DNA of 16,008 nt, from contig JAUVIW010000011.1 of assembly GCA_030592525.1 (NCBI GenBank), forward strand, positions 1 through 16,008. The letters run 5' to 3'. The notes under the pieces are model-generated. The model was not told the DNA's origin and searched no databases. It saw only the letters and a program-made list of their open reading frames with translations. Of this stretch, positions 6,565 through 14,165 are shown in pieces (positions within the stretch are counted from its first letter, which is position 1; each line of letters opens with the position of its first letter). Origin of the DNA: an archaeon. Its GTDB lineage: Archaea > B1Sed10-29 > WALL01. The translations under genes and the position numbers were made by a program.

Positions 6565-6569
6565 TTGAA

Positions 6570-6926
6570 ATGATGAAAACCGTGCAGCCGAGAAAGAACA
6601 GGAAGCGAGCATACAACGCGCCAACGCACAAGAGGCACATTATGATGAGCGCACCCCTATCGCCAGTGCTTCGCGAGAAGTACGGCAAGAGGAGCATACC
6701 CCTGCGTGTTGGAGATACTGTAAAAGTGCTCAGGGGCAACTTCAAGGGCAAGACCGAAAAGGTTGCGTCCATAGACCTCAAGAGGTACGTGGTTTTCGTT
6801 ACAGGAGTAGCACTCAAAAAAGCGAACGGAGAGGAAGCGCCAAGGCCGCTCGCACCGTCAAACGTCCAGATAACCGAGCTAGTGCTCGAGGACAAGAAGC
6901 GCATCAAGGCGCTAGAGAGGAAGTGA
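6570..6926 (+). CDS. rpl24: large subunit ribosomal protein uL24
   Basis: uL24 is an assembly-initiating 50S protein next to the tunnel exit. The archaeal N-terminal stretch QPRKNRKRAYNAPTHKR precedes a KOW motif at about 44-63 (LRVGDTVKVLRGNFKGKTEK). The C-terminal half keeps VQITELVLEDKKR, typical for the family. ATG 6570 is used because GTGAT lies about 4 nt upstream; ATG 6573 and the earlier GTG 6561 are alternatives. The product has 118 residues. The TGA stop at 6924-6926 lies inside the eS4 ribosome-binding site. Confidence 0.94.
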   Translation: MMKTVQPRKNRKRAYNAPTHKRHIMMSAPLSPVLREKYGKRSIPLRVGDTVKVLRGNFKGKTEKVASIDLKRYVVFVTGVALKKANGEEAPRPLAPSNVQITELVLEDKKRIKALERK

Positions 6927-6931
6927 AACAC

Positions 6932-7651
6932 ATGGCGAACAAAGGTGAAACAAAGAGCATGAAGCGGCTGAACGCGCCGCGCACCGCCAAGATAAAGCGG
7001 AAGGAAAGCAAGTTCATAGCGCGCACCATATGCGGGCCGCACGCCAGGAACAAGAGCGTTTCACTGCTCACAGTGCTCAACGACCTCCTTAACCTAAGCA
7101 AGACAAGGAAGGAAGCGAAGCTTATTCTCAACGAGGGGAAGCTTTTGGTTGACGGCACCATTGTAAAGGACGTCCGCAGGCCGATCGGGTTTATGGATGT
7201 CATCAGTATCCCGAGCATCGACAAGTTCTACAGGGCGATTTACGACAGGCACGGAAGGATTGCACTGCACGAAATTGACCGGAGAAACTCGGGCTTCAAG
7301 CTCAGCAAGATAACCGGAAAGACGAGGATAAAGAAAGGCGTCACACAGCTCAACATGCACGACGGCAAGAACATCCTCATAGAAAAAGACACTTACAGCA
7401 TTGGGGACGTGCTGAAAATCAGCGTTCCCGACAACAAGATAGTGGACTCCTACGCCCTCAAAGAGGGTAATATCGCGTACGTCACGGGCGGCAAGCACGC
7501 CGGCCAGACAGGCGTCGTGAAAGGCATCATCGAGGGCACCATGATGAGGTCGCCTCTCGCAGTGCTGCAAAGCAAGGAGAACGAGTTCCAAACGCGCAAG
7601 TATTACGTGTTTGTGCTCGGAACCAAGGAGCCCGCTGTACAACTCGGCTAA
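6932..7651 (+). CDS. rps4e: small subunit ribosomal protein eS4
   Basis: eS4 is an archaeal and eukaryotic 30S/40S protein on the body of the small subunit. The opening MANKGETKSMKRLNAPRTAK matches the conserved family start, which supports ATG 6932 over the GTG at 6923; AGTGAA lies 4 nt before it. An S4-like RNA-binding domain covers about residues 40-105 (LLTVLNDLL to VISIPS). A KOW motif lies at about 176-195 (EGNIAYVTGGKHAGQTGVV). At 239 residues it has normal archaeal length. It sits between uL24 and uL5, as in most archaea. Confidence 0.96.
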   Translation: MANKGETKSMKRLNAPRTAKIKRKESKFIARTICGPHARNKSVSLLTVLNDLLNLSKTRKEAKLILNEGKLLVDGTIVKDVRRPIGFMDVISIPSIDKFYRAIYDRHGRIALHEIDRRNSGFKLSKITGKTRIKKGVTQLNMHDGKNILIEKDTYSIGDVLKISVPDNKIVDSYALKEGNIAYVTGGKHAGQTGVVKGIIEGTMMRSPLAVLQSKENEFQTRKYYVFVLGTKEPAVQLG

Positions 7652-7662
7652 AGGTGGTTTGA

Positions 7663-8154
7663 GTGATAAAAGTAGGTAAAGTCACCATCAACATCGGCGT
7701 TGGAACGGCCGGCGAATCGCTCGAGAAGGCGGAAAAGCTACTCGAAACGCTATGCGGCCAAAAGCCCATAAGAACCATGTCCAAGAGCCGTATACCCACA
7801 TGGGGGGTGAGAAAGAAGATGCCCATCGGCGTAAAGGTCACGCTGCGCGGCAAGAAGGCCACCGAGTTCCTTAACAATGCCGTGAACGCCAAGGAGCGGA
7901 CTGTAAAGTCCACGCAGTTTGACAACAGCGGAAACTTCGCGTTCGGCATCTCCGAATACATTGACATTCCAGGGGTCAAGTACGACCCCAAAATAGGCAT
8001 CTTTGGGTTCGATGTGTGTGTAACACTCGAGAAGAACGGGTACCGCATCAAGAAGCGCAAGAGAGAGAAGACCAAAGTGCCAACAAGCCACAAGATAACA
8101 AAAGACGAAGCGATTGAGTGGGTGCAGAGCACGCTCGACATAAAGGTGGTATAA
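7663..8154 (+). CDS. rpl5: large subunit ribosomal protein uL5
   Basis: uL5 binds 5S rRNA with uL18 in the central protuberance and contacts P-site tRNA and uS19. The sequence has the archaeal features KVTINIGVGTAGESLEKAEK, the RTMSKSRIPTWGVRKKMPIG loop that reaches the P site, and VTLRGKKATEFL. The C-terminus keeps HKITKDEAIEWVQ. The length of 163 residues is slightly short for archaea. GTG 7663 is the start: AAGGTGGT precedes it by about 4 nt and the conserved region begins immediately. Confidence 0.95.
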   Translation: MIKVGKVTINIGVGTAGESLEKAEKLLETLCGQKPIRTMSKSRIPTWGVRKKMPIGVKVTLRGKKATEFLNNAVNAKERTVKSTQFDNSGNFAFGISEYIDIPGVKYDPKIGIFGFDVCVTLEKNGYRIKKRKREKTKVPTSHKITKDEAIEWVQSTLDIKVV

Positions 8155-8155
8155 G

Positions 8156-8344
8156 ATGGTTAAGAAAGTCAAGCAAAAAGCAAAGGGCGCGCAGGGCAAG
8201 AAAATCCCGAAGCGCACCGGAACCAAAAAGTGCAAGCGCTGCGGGACAGCGCGAGGCATGATTAGCAGGTACCACCTTGGCATTTGCCGCAGATGCTTCC
8301 ACGACATAGCAGAGGCACTGGGCTTCAAGAAATACGGAGGGTGA
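8156..8344 (+). CDS. rps14: small subunit ribosomal protein uS14, zinc-binding form
   Basis: uS14 binds the 30S head near uS3 and uS19. Four cysteines, Cys26, Cys29, Cys44 and Cys47, form the CxxC-x14-CxxC zinc site of archaeal uS14. RYHLGICRRCFHDIAEALGFKKY gives the conserved C-terminal half in one stretch. A lysine-rich N-terminal extension of about 15 residues makes the protein 62 residues, against about 50-56 in most archaea. ATG 8156 comes one base after the uL5 stop and follows GGTGGT by 5 nt. Its TGA stop lies in the uS8 ribosome-binding site. Confidence 0.95.
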   Translation: MVKKVKQKAKGAQGKKIPKRTGTKKCKRCGTARGMISRYHLGICRRCFHDIAEALGFKKYGG

Positions 8345-8349
8345 AAAAA

Positions 8350-8739
8350 ATGCTTACAGACCCAATTGCGGACGCACTGTCCACCATAAAAAATGCAGAA
8401 CTCAAGGGAAAGGCAACCTGCACGCTCACGCCAGCCTCAAAAATGCTCGGCAACCTGCTGAAAGTCATGCAGAAAGAGACATACATCGGGGAATTCGAGT
8501 TCATCGATGACGGCAAAAGCGGAAAATACCAAGTCACGCTCGTAGGCAGGATTAACGACTGCAAAGTCATTAAGCCCAATTACTCAGTGGACTCAGAAGG
8601 GTTCGAGAAGTACGAGAAAAGGTATCTCCCCGCAGTGGGGCTTGGTGTGCTCCTGCTCACCACACCGATGGGTGTCATGACGCAGGAAGACGCGCGAAAG
8701 AGAAAGACCGGCGGAAAGCTGCTGGCATACGTTTACTGA
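8350..8739 (+). CDS. rps8: small subunit ribosomal protein uS8
   Basis: uS8 binds helix 21 in the central domain of 16S rRNA and organises the 30S platform. The start MLTDPIADALSTIKNAE is the conserved archaeal opening. The C-terminal domain shows GVLLLTTPMGVMTQEDARKR followed by GGKLLAYVY, the universal C-terminal signature. ATG 8350 is preferred: GGAGGGTGA ends 5 nt before it, and a longer frame from 8284 would run through uS14. The product has 129 residues, the normal length. Confidence 0.96.
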   Translation: MLTDPIADALSTIKNAELKGKATCTLTPASKMLGNLLKVMQKETYIGEFEFIDDGKSGKYQVTLVGRINDCKVIKPNYSVDSEGFEKYEKRYLPAVGLGVLLLTTPMGVMTQEDARKRKTGGKLLAYVY

Positions 8740-8750
8740 AGGTGATGGGA

Positions 8751-9296
8751 ATGGTTCTCGCACAAATAGAGAAAAAGGAAATAGAGCTCCCTGAAGGGGT
8801 TTCTGCGCAGCTTGACGGCTATAAGCTGACAATCCAGGGCCCGAAGGGCGCGATTACCCGCGAGTTCAGGAAAGCCAAGTACACACTGGCTGTGGAAGGC
8901 AAGATGGCTGTTGTCTCATGTGACTACCCGCGCAGGAAGGACAAGGCCCTTGTTGGGACCGTCGCAGGCCACATCGGCAACATGATAAAAGGTGTGACAA
9001 ACGGCTTCCATTACAAAATGCAAATTAACTACTCACACTTCCCGATGAACGTCTCTGTTAGCGGGAACAAAGTCATGATAAAGAACTTCCTTGGCGAGAA
9101 ATACCCCCGCGAAAGCCAGATATTGCAGGGTGTCAAAGTTGAAGTCAAGGGGCAGGAGATAAGCGTTACCGGCGCAGACAAGGAGAATGTGGGGCAAACA
9201 GCCGCGAACCTGGTTCTCGCAACCAAGATCGGGCGCAAGGACCCGCGTGTGTTCGGTGACGGCATATTCATAACGAGCAAGGGTGACAAGCAATGA
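8751..9296 (+). CDS. rpl6: large subunit ribosomal protein uL6
   Basis: uL6 lies near the sarcin-ricin loop and the factor-binding site of the 50S subunit. Two repeated alpha/beta domains are visible: EIELPEGVSAQLDGYKLTIQGPKG in the first (about 11-34), and the second opening with NVSVSGNKVMIKNFLGEK, then VKVEVKGQEISVTGADKENVGQ. The archaeal end is RKDPRVFGDGIFI. ATG 8751 follows GGTGAT by 4 nt; GTG 8742 and ATG 8745 lie inside that ribosome-binding site. It has 181 residues. The stop overlaps eL32 as ATGA. Confidence 0.96.
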   Translation: MVLAQIEKKEIELPEGVSAQLDGYKLTIQGPKGAITREFRKAKYTLAVEGKMAVVSCDYPRRKDKALVGTVAGHIGNMIKGVTNGFHYKMQINYSHFPMNVSVSGNKVMIKNFLGEKYPRESQILQGVKVEVKGQEISVTGADKENVGQTAANLVLATKIGRKDPRVFGDGIFITSKGDKQ

Positions 9297-9649
9297 CACA
9301 AAAGAGAGACAAGCCCAAATTCCCGCGCCAGCACGCGCACTCAAAGAAGCGCACCGGCGGGAAAAAAGCCCCGTGGCGCAAGCCCCGCGGAATCGACAGT
9401 GCGCAGAAGAGGCACAAGAAGAGCCTTGGTGCACATCCGCGAATAGGCTATGGCCAGCCCAAGAGCATCAGGGGCAAGCACCCAACAGGCGTTGTGGAAG
9501 TGCTAGTGCACAACCTCAAGGAACTAGAGCTCGTTGGAGAAGGCATGGCCGCGCGCATTTCCAGAACCGTGGGAGCGCGCAAGAAGGCTGCCATAGAGAA
9601 GGCGGCGCAAGAAAAGAAAATCAGGGTGTTGAACAGTGGAACTCAATAA
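9293..9649 (+). CDS. rpl32e: large subunit ribosomal protein eL32
   Basis: eL32 is a 50S protein shared by archaea and eukaryotes. The signature FPRQHAHSKKR is followed by WRKPRGIDSAQKRHKKS and PRIGYGQPKSIRGKHPTG, the family core at about residues 27-66. The remaining part has HNLKELELVGEGMAARIS, which forms the conserved C-terminal fold. It has 118 residues; some archaeal forms carry a longer N-terminus. ATG 9293 overlaps the uL6 stop and follows GGTGAC by 5 nt. Its last 14 nt overlap eL19. Confidence 0.95.
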   Translation: MTQKRDKPKFPRQHAHSKKRTGGKKAPWRKPRGIDSAQKRHKKSLGAHPRIGYGQPKSIRGKHPTGVVEVLVHNLKELELVGEGMAARISRTVGARKKAAIEKAAQEKKIRVLNSGTQ

Positions 9650-10046
9650 ATTAAAGCAACTGACTGCACGAACCCTTGGCGTCGGAGTCAAAAGGGTGAA
9701 GATAACCAATGAGGAAAGGGCAGCAGAAGCAATTACTCGCGAGGATGTCCGCACCTTGGTCAAGGAAAAAGTCATAATCATAACGCCTATAGTGGGCACT
9801 AGCCACGGAAGGGCAAGAAAGCTCATGGCGCGCAAGAAGAAGGGCCGCGGAAAGGGGCCTGGAAAGCGCAAGGGAACCCGCAAGGTCCGCGAAGGCAAGA
9901 AGAAAGTCTGGATGAGAAAGGTGCGCGCACAGCGCAAGAAGCTCAAGGAGCTCCGCCCGCAGGAATACAGGAACCTGTACCTGCGCGTTAAGGGAGGGTT
10001 CTTCAAGAGCGTGAAGCACCTTGAGAGCTTTATCAGGGGTGACTGA
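9636..10046 (+). CDS. rpl19e: large subunit ribosomal protein eL19
   Basis: eL19 is an archaeal and eukaryotic 50S/60S protein with a long helix that reaches the small subunit. The N-terminal globular part is LKQLTARTLGVGVKRVKI, with AITREDVRTLVKE for the next helix. SHGRARKLMARKKKGRGKGPG at 50-70 is the basic linker, and KKLKELRPQEYRNLYLRVKGG follows. The C-terminal helix is shorter than usual: 136 residues against about 148-150 in many archaea. GTG 9636 is the start because the family begins there. It follows AGGGTGTT at a longer spacing than most neighbours and overlaps eL32 by 14 nt. Confidence 0.94.
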   Translation: MELNKLKQLTARTLGVGVKRVKITNEERAAEAITREDVRTLVKEKVIIITPIVGTSHGRARKLMARKKKGRGKGPGKRKGTRKVREGKKKVWMRKVRAQRKKLKELRPQEYRNLYLRVKGGFFKSVKHLESFIRGD

Positions 10047-10049
10047 AAA

Positions 10050-10580
10050 ATGGTGCACAAGACAACATACTCCATGAAGTTCCGAAGAAGGAGAGAAGGC
10101 AAGACGGATTACAGGGCAAGGCTAGCCCTGCTGAAGTCACAGAAGGACAGGCTTGTCGTAAGGATAAAATCCAGGCAGGTTGTCACCCAAATTGTTGGGT
10201 ACAACAACACCGGCGACCAAGTCAAAGTAAGCGCCACGTCACTCGAGCTCAAGAAGTACGGGTGGACAGGGGCAACAGGCAACGCGCCGGCAGCCTACCT
10301 CACAGGAATGCTAATCGGATACAGGGCAAAAGGCAAGGACATCGGCGAGTGCGTGCTCGACATCGGGCTGCACACACCAGTAAGGGGCTCGAATGTCTTC
10401 GCAGCGCTCAAGGGCGCTGTGGACGCAGGCCTTGACATACCACATTCAAAAGACGCTTTCCCAGCCGAAGACAGGGTTGCGGGAAAAGTCTTTGCAGAAT
10501 ACTCCAAGAAACCGAACACGCCAAAGGAGTTCGAGACCGTGAAAACGGCTATAGAAAAGGAGTTCGCCAAAGGTGATTAA
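10050..10580 (+). CDS. rpl18: large subunit ribosomal protein uL18
   Basis: uL18 binds 5S rRNA together with uL5 and anchors it in the central protuberance. FRRRREGKTDYRARLALLKS at about residues 11-30 is the archaeal uL18 signature, followed by RLVVRIKSRQVVTQIVGY. The central part has GYRAKGKDIGECVLDIGLHTP, and GSNVFAALKGAVDAGLDIPHS marks the conserved C-terminal half. It has 176 residues, somewhat shorter than most archaeal forms (about 190-200). ATG 10050 lies 4 nt after the eL19 stop, behind GGTGAC. Confidence 0.95.
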   Translation: MVHKTTYSMKFRRRREGKTDYRARLALLKSQKDRLVVRIKSRQVVTQIVGYNNTGDQVKVSATSLELKKYGWTGATGNAPAAYLTGMLIGYRAKGKDIGECVLDIGLHTPVRGSNVFAALKGAVDAGLDIPHSKDAFPAEDRVAGKVFAEYSKKPNTPKEFETVKTAIEKEFAKGD

Positions 10581-11246
10581 ATGGGCAAGATGAAGTCAAC
10601 TAGGAGAGCTGTTGAGGAAAAAAGGGACGAGATTCTCGATGCGTGGTCGCCACGCACTAGAACCGGAAAGCTAGTGCAAAGAGGCGAGATCACGACTATC
10701 GGCCAGATTAATGAAAGAAACCTCCCGATTCTCGAGCCTGAGATAACCAACTTCCTTCTGCCGGAACTGCAGGCAGAGATACTCGATATCGCTGCTGTGC
10801 AGAGGACAACGGACTCAGGAAGGAAGCGAAGCTTCCTTGTTACGGTCGTAGTCGGCAACAAGGACGGGTATGTTGGGGTTGGCACAGGCAAGAGCCTGGG
10901 TGTCAGGCCGGCGATACAGAACGCGGTCAAGCGCGCGAAGCTCAACATAATGCACGTTAAGCGCGGATGCGGCTCATGGGAATGCGGCTGCGGAGGCGAG
11001 CACAGCGTGCCGTTCAAGGTAATCGGAAAGTGCAGCAGTGTCAGGATTACACTCATCCCCGCGCCAAAGGGTGCGGGAATCGTCGCAGGAGCAGAAGCAA
11101 AGGCCGTGCTCGAGTTGGCGGGCATCAAGGATGTTTGGACGCAGACACGCGGTGACACAAGGACCACGTTCAACTATGCCAGGGCAACCATTGACGCACT
11201 CAAGAAGACACACAAGCTCAAGACAAAAGGGGGTGCGGCACAATGA
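10581..11246 (+). CDS. rps5: small subunit ribosomal protein uS5
   Basis: uS5 lies at the mRNA entry and contributes to decoding accuracy. The archaeal N-terminus has WSPRTRTGKLVQRGEITTI. The double-stranded RNA-binding fold shows VVVGNKDGYVGVGTGKSLG, and RGCGSWECGCGGEH at about 130-143 is the cysteine-rich archaeal insertion. The C-terminal domain has LIPAPKGAGIVAGAEAKAVLE, and GIKDVWTQTRGDTRTTFN marks the universal end. It has 221 residues, the usual length. It starts directly after the uL18 stop, behind AAAGGTGAT, and overlaps uL30 by 4 nt. Confidence 0.96.
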   Translation: MGKMKSTRRAVEEKRDEILDAWSPRTRTGKLVQRGEITTIGQINERNLPILEPEITNFLLPELQAEILDIAAVQRTTDSGRKRSFLVTVVVGNKDGYVGVGTGKSLGVRPAIQNAVKRAKLNIMHVKRGCGSWECGCGGEHSVPFKVIGKCSSVRITLIPAPKGAGIVAGAEAKAVLELAGIKDVWTQTRGDTRTTFNYARATIDALKKTHKLKTKGGAAQ

Positions 11247-11710
11247 AGCACTTCGCCGTGATACAGATCAGGGGCCTCATCAATGTGCCAAAGACAGTGA
11301 AGGACACGCTGCTCATGATGAACCTGACCAAGAAGAACCACTGCGTCATTGTTGATGACAGGGACACGTACACCGGAATGCTCCAGAAAGCGAAGGACTA
11401 TGTCACGTGGGGGGATGTAACAGAAGGCAGTGTAGCCAAAATGATCACGAAGCGCGGCAGGGCCGCGGGTGACAAGAAGATTACGGACGGCTACATGAAG
11501 GATAATTCCACTTACAAGAGCATCACCGAGTTCACGCAAGCGCTCATGAAGTTCGAGGCAGAAGTCAAGGACGTCAAAGGCCTCAAGCCCGTGTTCAGGC
11601 TCAGCCCACCATCAAAAGGCTACCGAGGCACCAAAAAGCCGTGGGGCAATGGTGGATCACTCGGATACAGGGGCGACGCAATAAACGAACTCCTGGAGAA
11701 GATGATATAA
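11243..11710 (+). CDS. rpl30: large subunit ribosomal protein uL30
   Basis: uL30 is a small 50S protein that contacts 23S rRNA domain II; the archaeal form carries an added C-terminal domain. FAVIQIRGLINVPKTVKDTL at about 4-23 is the conserved opening, with LTKKNHCVIVDD and a GMLQKAKDYVTWGDV block next. The archaeal C-terminus keeps FRLSPPSKGYRG and KPWGNGGSLGYRG. It has 155 residues, normal for the archaeal type and about twice the bacterial form. ATG 11243 overlaps the uS5 stop and follows GGGGGTG. Its TAA stop shares one base with the uL15 ATG. Confidence 0.95.
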   Translation: MKHFAVIQIRGLINVPKTVKDTLLMMNLTKKNHCVIVDDRDTYTGMLQKAKDYVTWGDVTEGSVAKMITKRGRAAGDKKITDGYMKDNSTYKSITEFTQALMKFEAEVKDVKGLKPVFRLSPPSKGYRGTKKPWGNGGSLGYRGDAINELLEKMI

Positions 11711-12099
11711 TGGCAATCAAGGACAGGAAGATACAGAAGAAGCGCGGGACACGCAACTGCGGCAAGGGCATGAAAGGCTCACGCAGGCGTGACGGGGGCA
11801 AAGGCCTAGCCGGCTCCAAGAAGCACAAGTTCTCCTGGATAGTCAAGAACATGCCAGGGCACTTTGGCTCGCCGAGCATGGCCAGCCTGCAGAAAAAGCC
11901 CAAAGCAGTCAACATAGGGTTTTTAAACCAGTATGCCATTAGTCAAAATATTAAAGAGATAGACGTTTCCACCCTCGGGTACGGCAAAGTGCTCGGAGGC
12001 GGAGCTGTCACTCAAGGCATTACCATCAAGGCCAAATTATTCACTGAGAAAGCCAAGGCCAAGCTTGAAAAAGCTGGTGGTAAGGCCGTAGTCGCGTAA
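11710..12099 (+). CDS. rpl15: large subunit ribosomal protein uL15
   Basis: uL15 is a 50S protein that reaches through several 23S rRNA domains during late assembly. The sequence has RGTRNCGKGMKGSRRRDGGK at about 11-30, the glycine-rich archaeal opening, then HKFSWIVKNMPGHFG. The C-terminal domain LGYGKVLGGGAVTQGITIKAK is conserved. ATG 11710 is chosen because it opens the conserved region and overlaps the uL30 stop (TAATG); the in-frame ATG at 11641 would run through uL30. It has 129 residues, shorter than many archaeal forms of about 145-150. Codons around 11917-11960 are unusually AT-rich for this cluster. Confidence 0.93.
   Translation: MAIKDRKIQKKRGTRNCGKGMKGSRRRDGGKGLAGSKKHKFSWIVKNMPGHFGSPSMASLQKKPKAVNIGFLNQYAISQNIKEIDVSTLGYGKVLGGGAVTQGITIKAKLFTEKAKAKLEKAGGKAVVA
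11920..11927 (+). promoter_or_regulatory. possible internal TATA box within uL15, upstream of secY
   Basis: TTTTTAAA, inside the palindrome GGTTTTTAAACC, repeats the core of the TATA box at 70-77. It falls in an AT-rich run of codons (TTA, AAT, ATT, AGT) that stands out from the GC-ending codons around it. It lies about 190 nt before the secY start and could support extra transcription of the secY to truB part. This is inference; the signal may reflect amino-acid needs only. Confidence 0.25.
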
Positions 12100-12117
12100 A
12101 ACCGCGAGGTGTAATCG

Positions 12118-13638
12118 ATGACATTTGAGTCCCTCGACCCTATCGTAAAGCTATTGCCTGAAGTCAAGAGGCCCATCCAAAAGCCGGACTTCAAGAAGCG
12201 AATGCTATGGGTTGTTGGGGCAATACTGCTGTTCTTCATTCTCGGGCAGATTACGCCTGTTGGCCTTTTGTCGCCAGCACGGCTGGCCGAAATCAGGATT
12301 GCGGATCCAGCGATGTACGAGCAGTTGTCAGCGCAAGCAGCAGACGTCCTGAGCCGTGTAGGGTTCATGGAAAGCATACAGACCATCCTGGCATCGAAGA
12401 TGGGGTCATTAGCCACACTGGGTATCGGCCCGATTGTGATGGCGAGTATTATATTACAGCTGTTATCGGGAGCGGAGCTCATCAATGTTGAGAAGGAAAG
12501 GTACCAGGGCATCCAAAAATTGTTTGCCATCGCGTTCTGTTTCTTCGAGGCAAGCATCTACGTGTTCACCGGCTTCCTGCCAATCGAGCCAAGCGGCGTC
12601 TCACTGCTGCCAATAGCAGGGTTAGCGACACTATTCGAGCTGAACCATTTGCTGGTATTAGCACAAATTGCTATGGGCTCCATCATGCTATTGTATTTGG
12701 ATGAAGTCGTTTCCAAGTGGGGCTTCGGCTCAGGAATCGGGCTGTTCATTGTTGCAGGTGTGTCACAGTCAATCATGTTCAGGGCACTCAACCCGGACTC
12801 GGGCATTTTGTTCACGTTCTTCAACCAAGCCATATCAATGGGCATACTTGACTTGAACGTTATCGCACCACTCATATTCACGATAGTCGTGTTCCTCGCG
12901 GTCGTTTACGCAGAGAGCATGCGGATAGAGGTGCCATTGACATTGGGCAGAATACGTGGGATTGGAGGGAGATACCCCCTCAAGTTCTTCTACGTGTCGA
13001 ACCTGCCCGTAATTTTGGCTGCGGCACTTTTCGCTAATGTGCAGCTCTTCGCGAACGTGTTCGCGGGAATGGGCTTCCCACTGCTGGGCGCGTTCGGTGC
13101 CGATGGCCGTGCCATACCCGAATTCGCGCTATCGCTAATCCCGTTCCAGATACAGGTACCTGTTGCGTACTTCGTGCAGGCGCCATACGGTGTCCTAGGG
13201 ACAACAACAGCGATATCACAGTATATACTTAACCCGAGCTACGCAGTGTTCGGGATACCCTTGACAATCATACACATTATTATCTACACGATTCTGCTGA
13301 TGGCAATATGTGTCGTGTTCGGAAAGTTCTGGGTTGAGACGACCGGAATGGGGCCAAAGCAGGTTGCAGCGCAGCTGCAAAGCGTTGGCTTCTCCGTGCC
13401 CGGCTTCCGCAGGGATGCGCGTGTCATAGAGCGCGTTCTCGAAAGGTACATCCCTATTATCACAGTATTAGGGTCGGCGTCTGTTGCGCTATTGGCAGCG
13501 GGAGCGGACCTCACCGGTGCCCTGGGAACAGGGACAGGTATACTTCTTAGCGTTGGCATCCTGTACAGGCTGTACGAAGAGTTGGCACAAAGCCAGCTCA
13601 TGGAAATGCATCCGGCGCTAAAGAACTTCTTCGGGTGA
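12118..13638 (+). CDS. secY: preprotein translocase subunit SecY
   Basis: SecY forms the membrane channel through which nascent proteins pass or enter the bilayer, working with SecE and Sbh and docking on the ribosome near uL23 and uL29. At 506 residues it is longer than many archaeal SecY proteins (about 430-490). TM1 is at about 29-50. The plug and TM2a region SLATLGIGPIVMASIILQLL lies at 97-116, and GFGSGIGLFIVAG (202-214) belongs to TM5. The cytoplasmic loop RGIGGRYPLKFFYVSNLPV (260-278) and the C5 loop with RRDARVIERVLERYIP (421-436) contact the ribosome. Extra length lies between TM1 and the plug (about 52-92) and in the external TM7-TM8 region (about 291-365). ATG 12118 follows GAGGTGTAAT. 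The TGA stop lies within the next gene's ribosome-binding site. Confidence 0.97.
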   Translation: MTFESLDPIVKLLPEVKRPIQKPDFKKRMLWVVGAILLFFILGQITPVGLLSPARLAEIRIADPAMYEQLSAQAADVLSRVGFMESIQTILASKMGSLATLGIGPIVMASIILQLLSGAELINVEKERYQGIQKLFAIAFCFFEASIYVFTGFLPIEPSGVSLLPIAGLATLFELNHLLVLAQIAMGSIMLLYLDEVVSKWGFGSGIGLFIVAGVSQSIMFRALNPDSGILFTFFNQAISMGILDLNVIAPLIFTIVVFLAVVYAESMRIEVPLTLGRIRGIGGRYPLKFFYVSNLPVILAAALFANVQLFANVFAGMGFPLLGAFGADGRAIPEFALSLIPFQIQVPVAYFVQAPYGVLGTTTAISQYILNPSYAVFGIPLTIIHIIIYTILLMAICVVFGKFWVETTGMGPKQVAAQLQSVGFSVPGFRRDARVIERVLERYIPIITVLGSASVALLAAGADLTGALGTGTGILLSVGILYRLYEELAQSQLMEMHPALKNFFG

Positions 13639-13646
13639 TTGGCAAA

Positions 13647-14153
13647 ATGGTATTCGAGCTACTTGGAATAAAACTGATTTACCCCGCCGCCGTATTCATG
13701 GTGGGTGGGCTGAGCCTGATAGTGTCACTGCTATCCAGCTCAATACACAGGGTTGTCGTCGACCGCAAGAAGATGGACGCAATAAGGCAAAAAGTGGAAG
13801 CGCACCAAAAGGACATGCTTGAAGCGCAGAAAGCGAACGACGAGAAAAAGCTGAAGAAGCTCGAGAACGAGCAGAACGAGATCATGGGGCTTGTTAAAAA
13901 TAACATGATTGCCTCAATGAAGCCTGCCTTGTTCACCATGCCGATTTTCCTGGTGCTCATATGGTGGATGAGCGGGAATTACGCGGCTCTGGGCCCCATA
14001 CTCGATTTGCCCATAGGGCTTCCGTTCCTCACGCACGCTGTGGAAGCAGCCAGCATTGTTAACGGCGTGGACTGGTTCGGGCTATACATCGTTATCGCCA
14101 TCGGCACCAGCCTCTCACTAGAGCTCGTGCTCAGGCAGTACCTTAAGATGTGA
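13647..14153 (+). CDS. EMC3/TMCO1-type (DUF106) membrane insertase-like protein
   Basis: Archaeal DUF106 proteins belong to the Oxa1 superfamily with YidC, EMC3 and TMCO1 and are thought to aid membrane protein insertion. The layout fits: TM1 at about 12-31, a charged coiled coil at about 38-85 rich in Lys, Glu and Gln, then TM2 at about 91-109 and TM3 at about 142-162. NMIASMKPALFTMPIFLVLI leads into TM2 and matches the family pattern. It has 168 residues from ATG 13647, chosen because GGTGAT precedes it by about 7 nt; the GTG at 13635 overlaps the secY stop and lies in that motif. Placement directly after secY is the usual archaeal context and supports joint work with the translocon. Confidence 0.88.
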   Translation: MVFELLGIKLIYPAAVFMVGGLSLIVSLLSSSIHRVVVDRKKMDAIRQKVEAHQKDMLEAQKANDEKKLKKLENEQNEIMGLVKNNMIASMKPALFTMPIFLVLIWWMSGNYAALGPILDLPIGLPFLTHAVEAASIVNGVDWFGLYIVIAIGTSLSLELVLRQYLKM

Positions 14154-14165
14154 AGGGTGATGCTT

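Noticed and set aside
8284..8349. N-terminal extension of uS8 into uS14
   Set aside because: The extra 22 codons are the uS14 zinc region read in another frame; the Shine-Dalgarno and homology both start at ATG 8350.
9283..9654. Alternative plus-strand frame of 123 codons over eL32
   Set aside because: The overlapping frame from 9293 encodes a clear eL32. The alternative is Gln/Arg-rich sequence without recognisable motifs.
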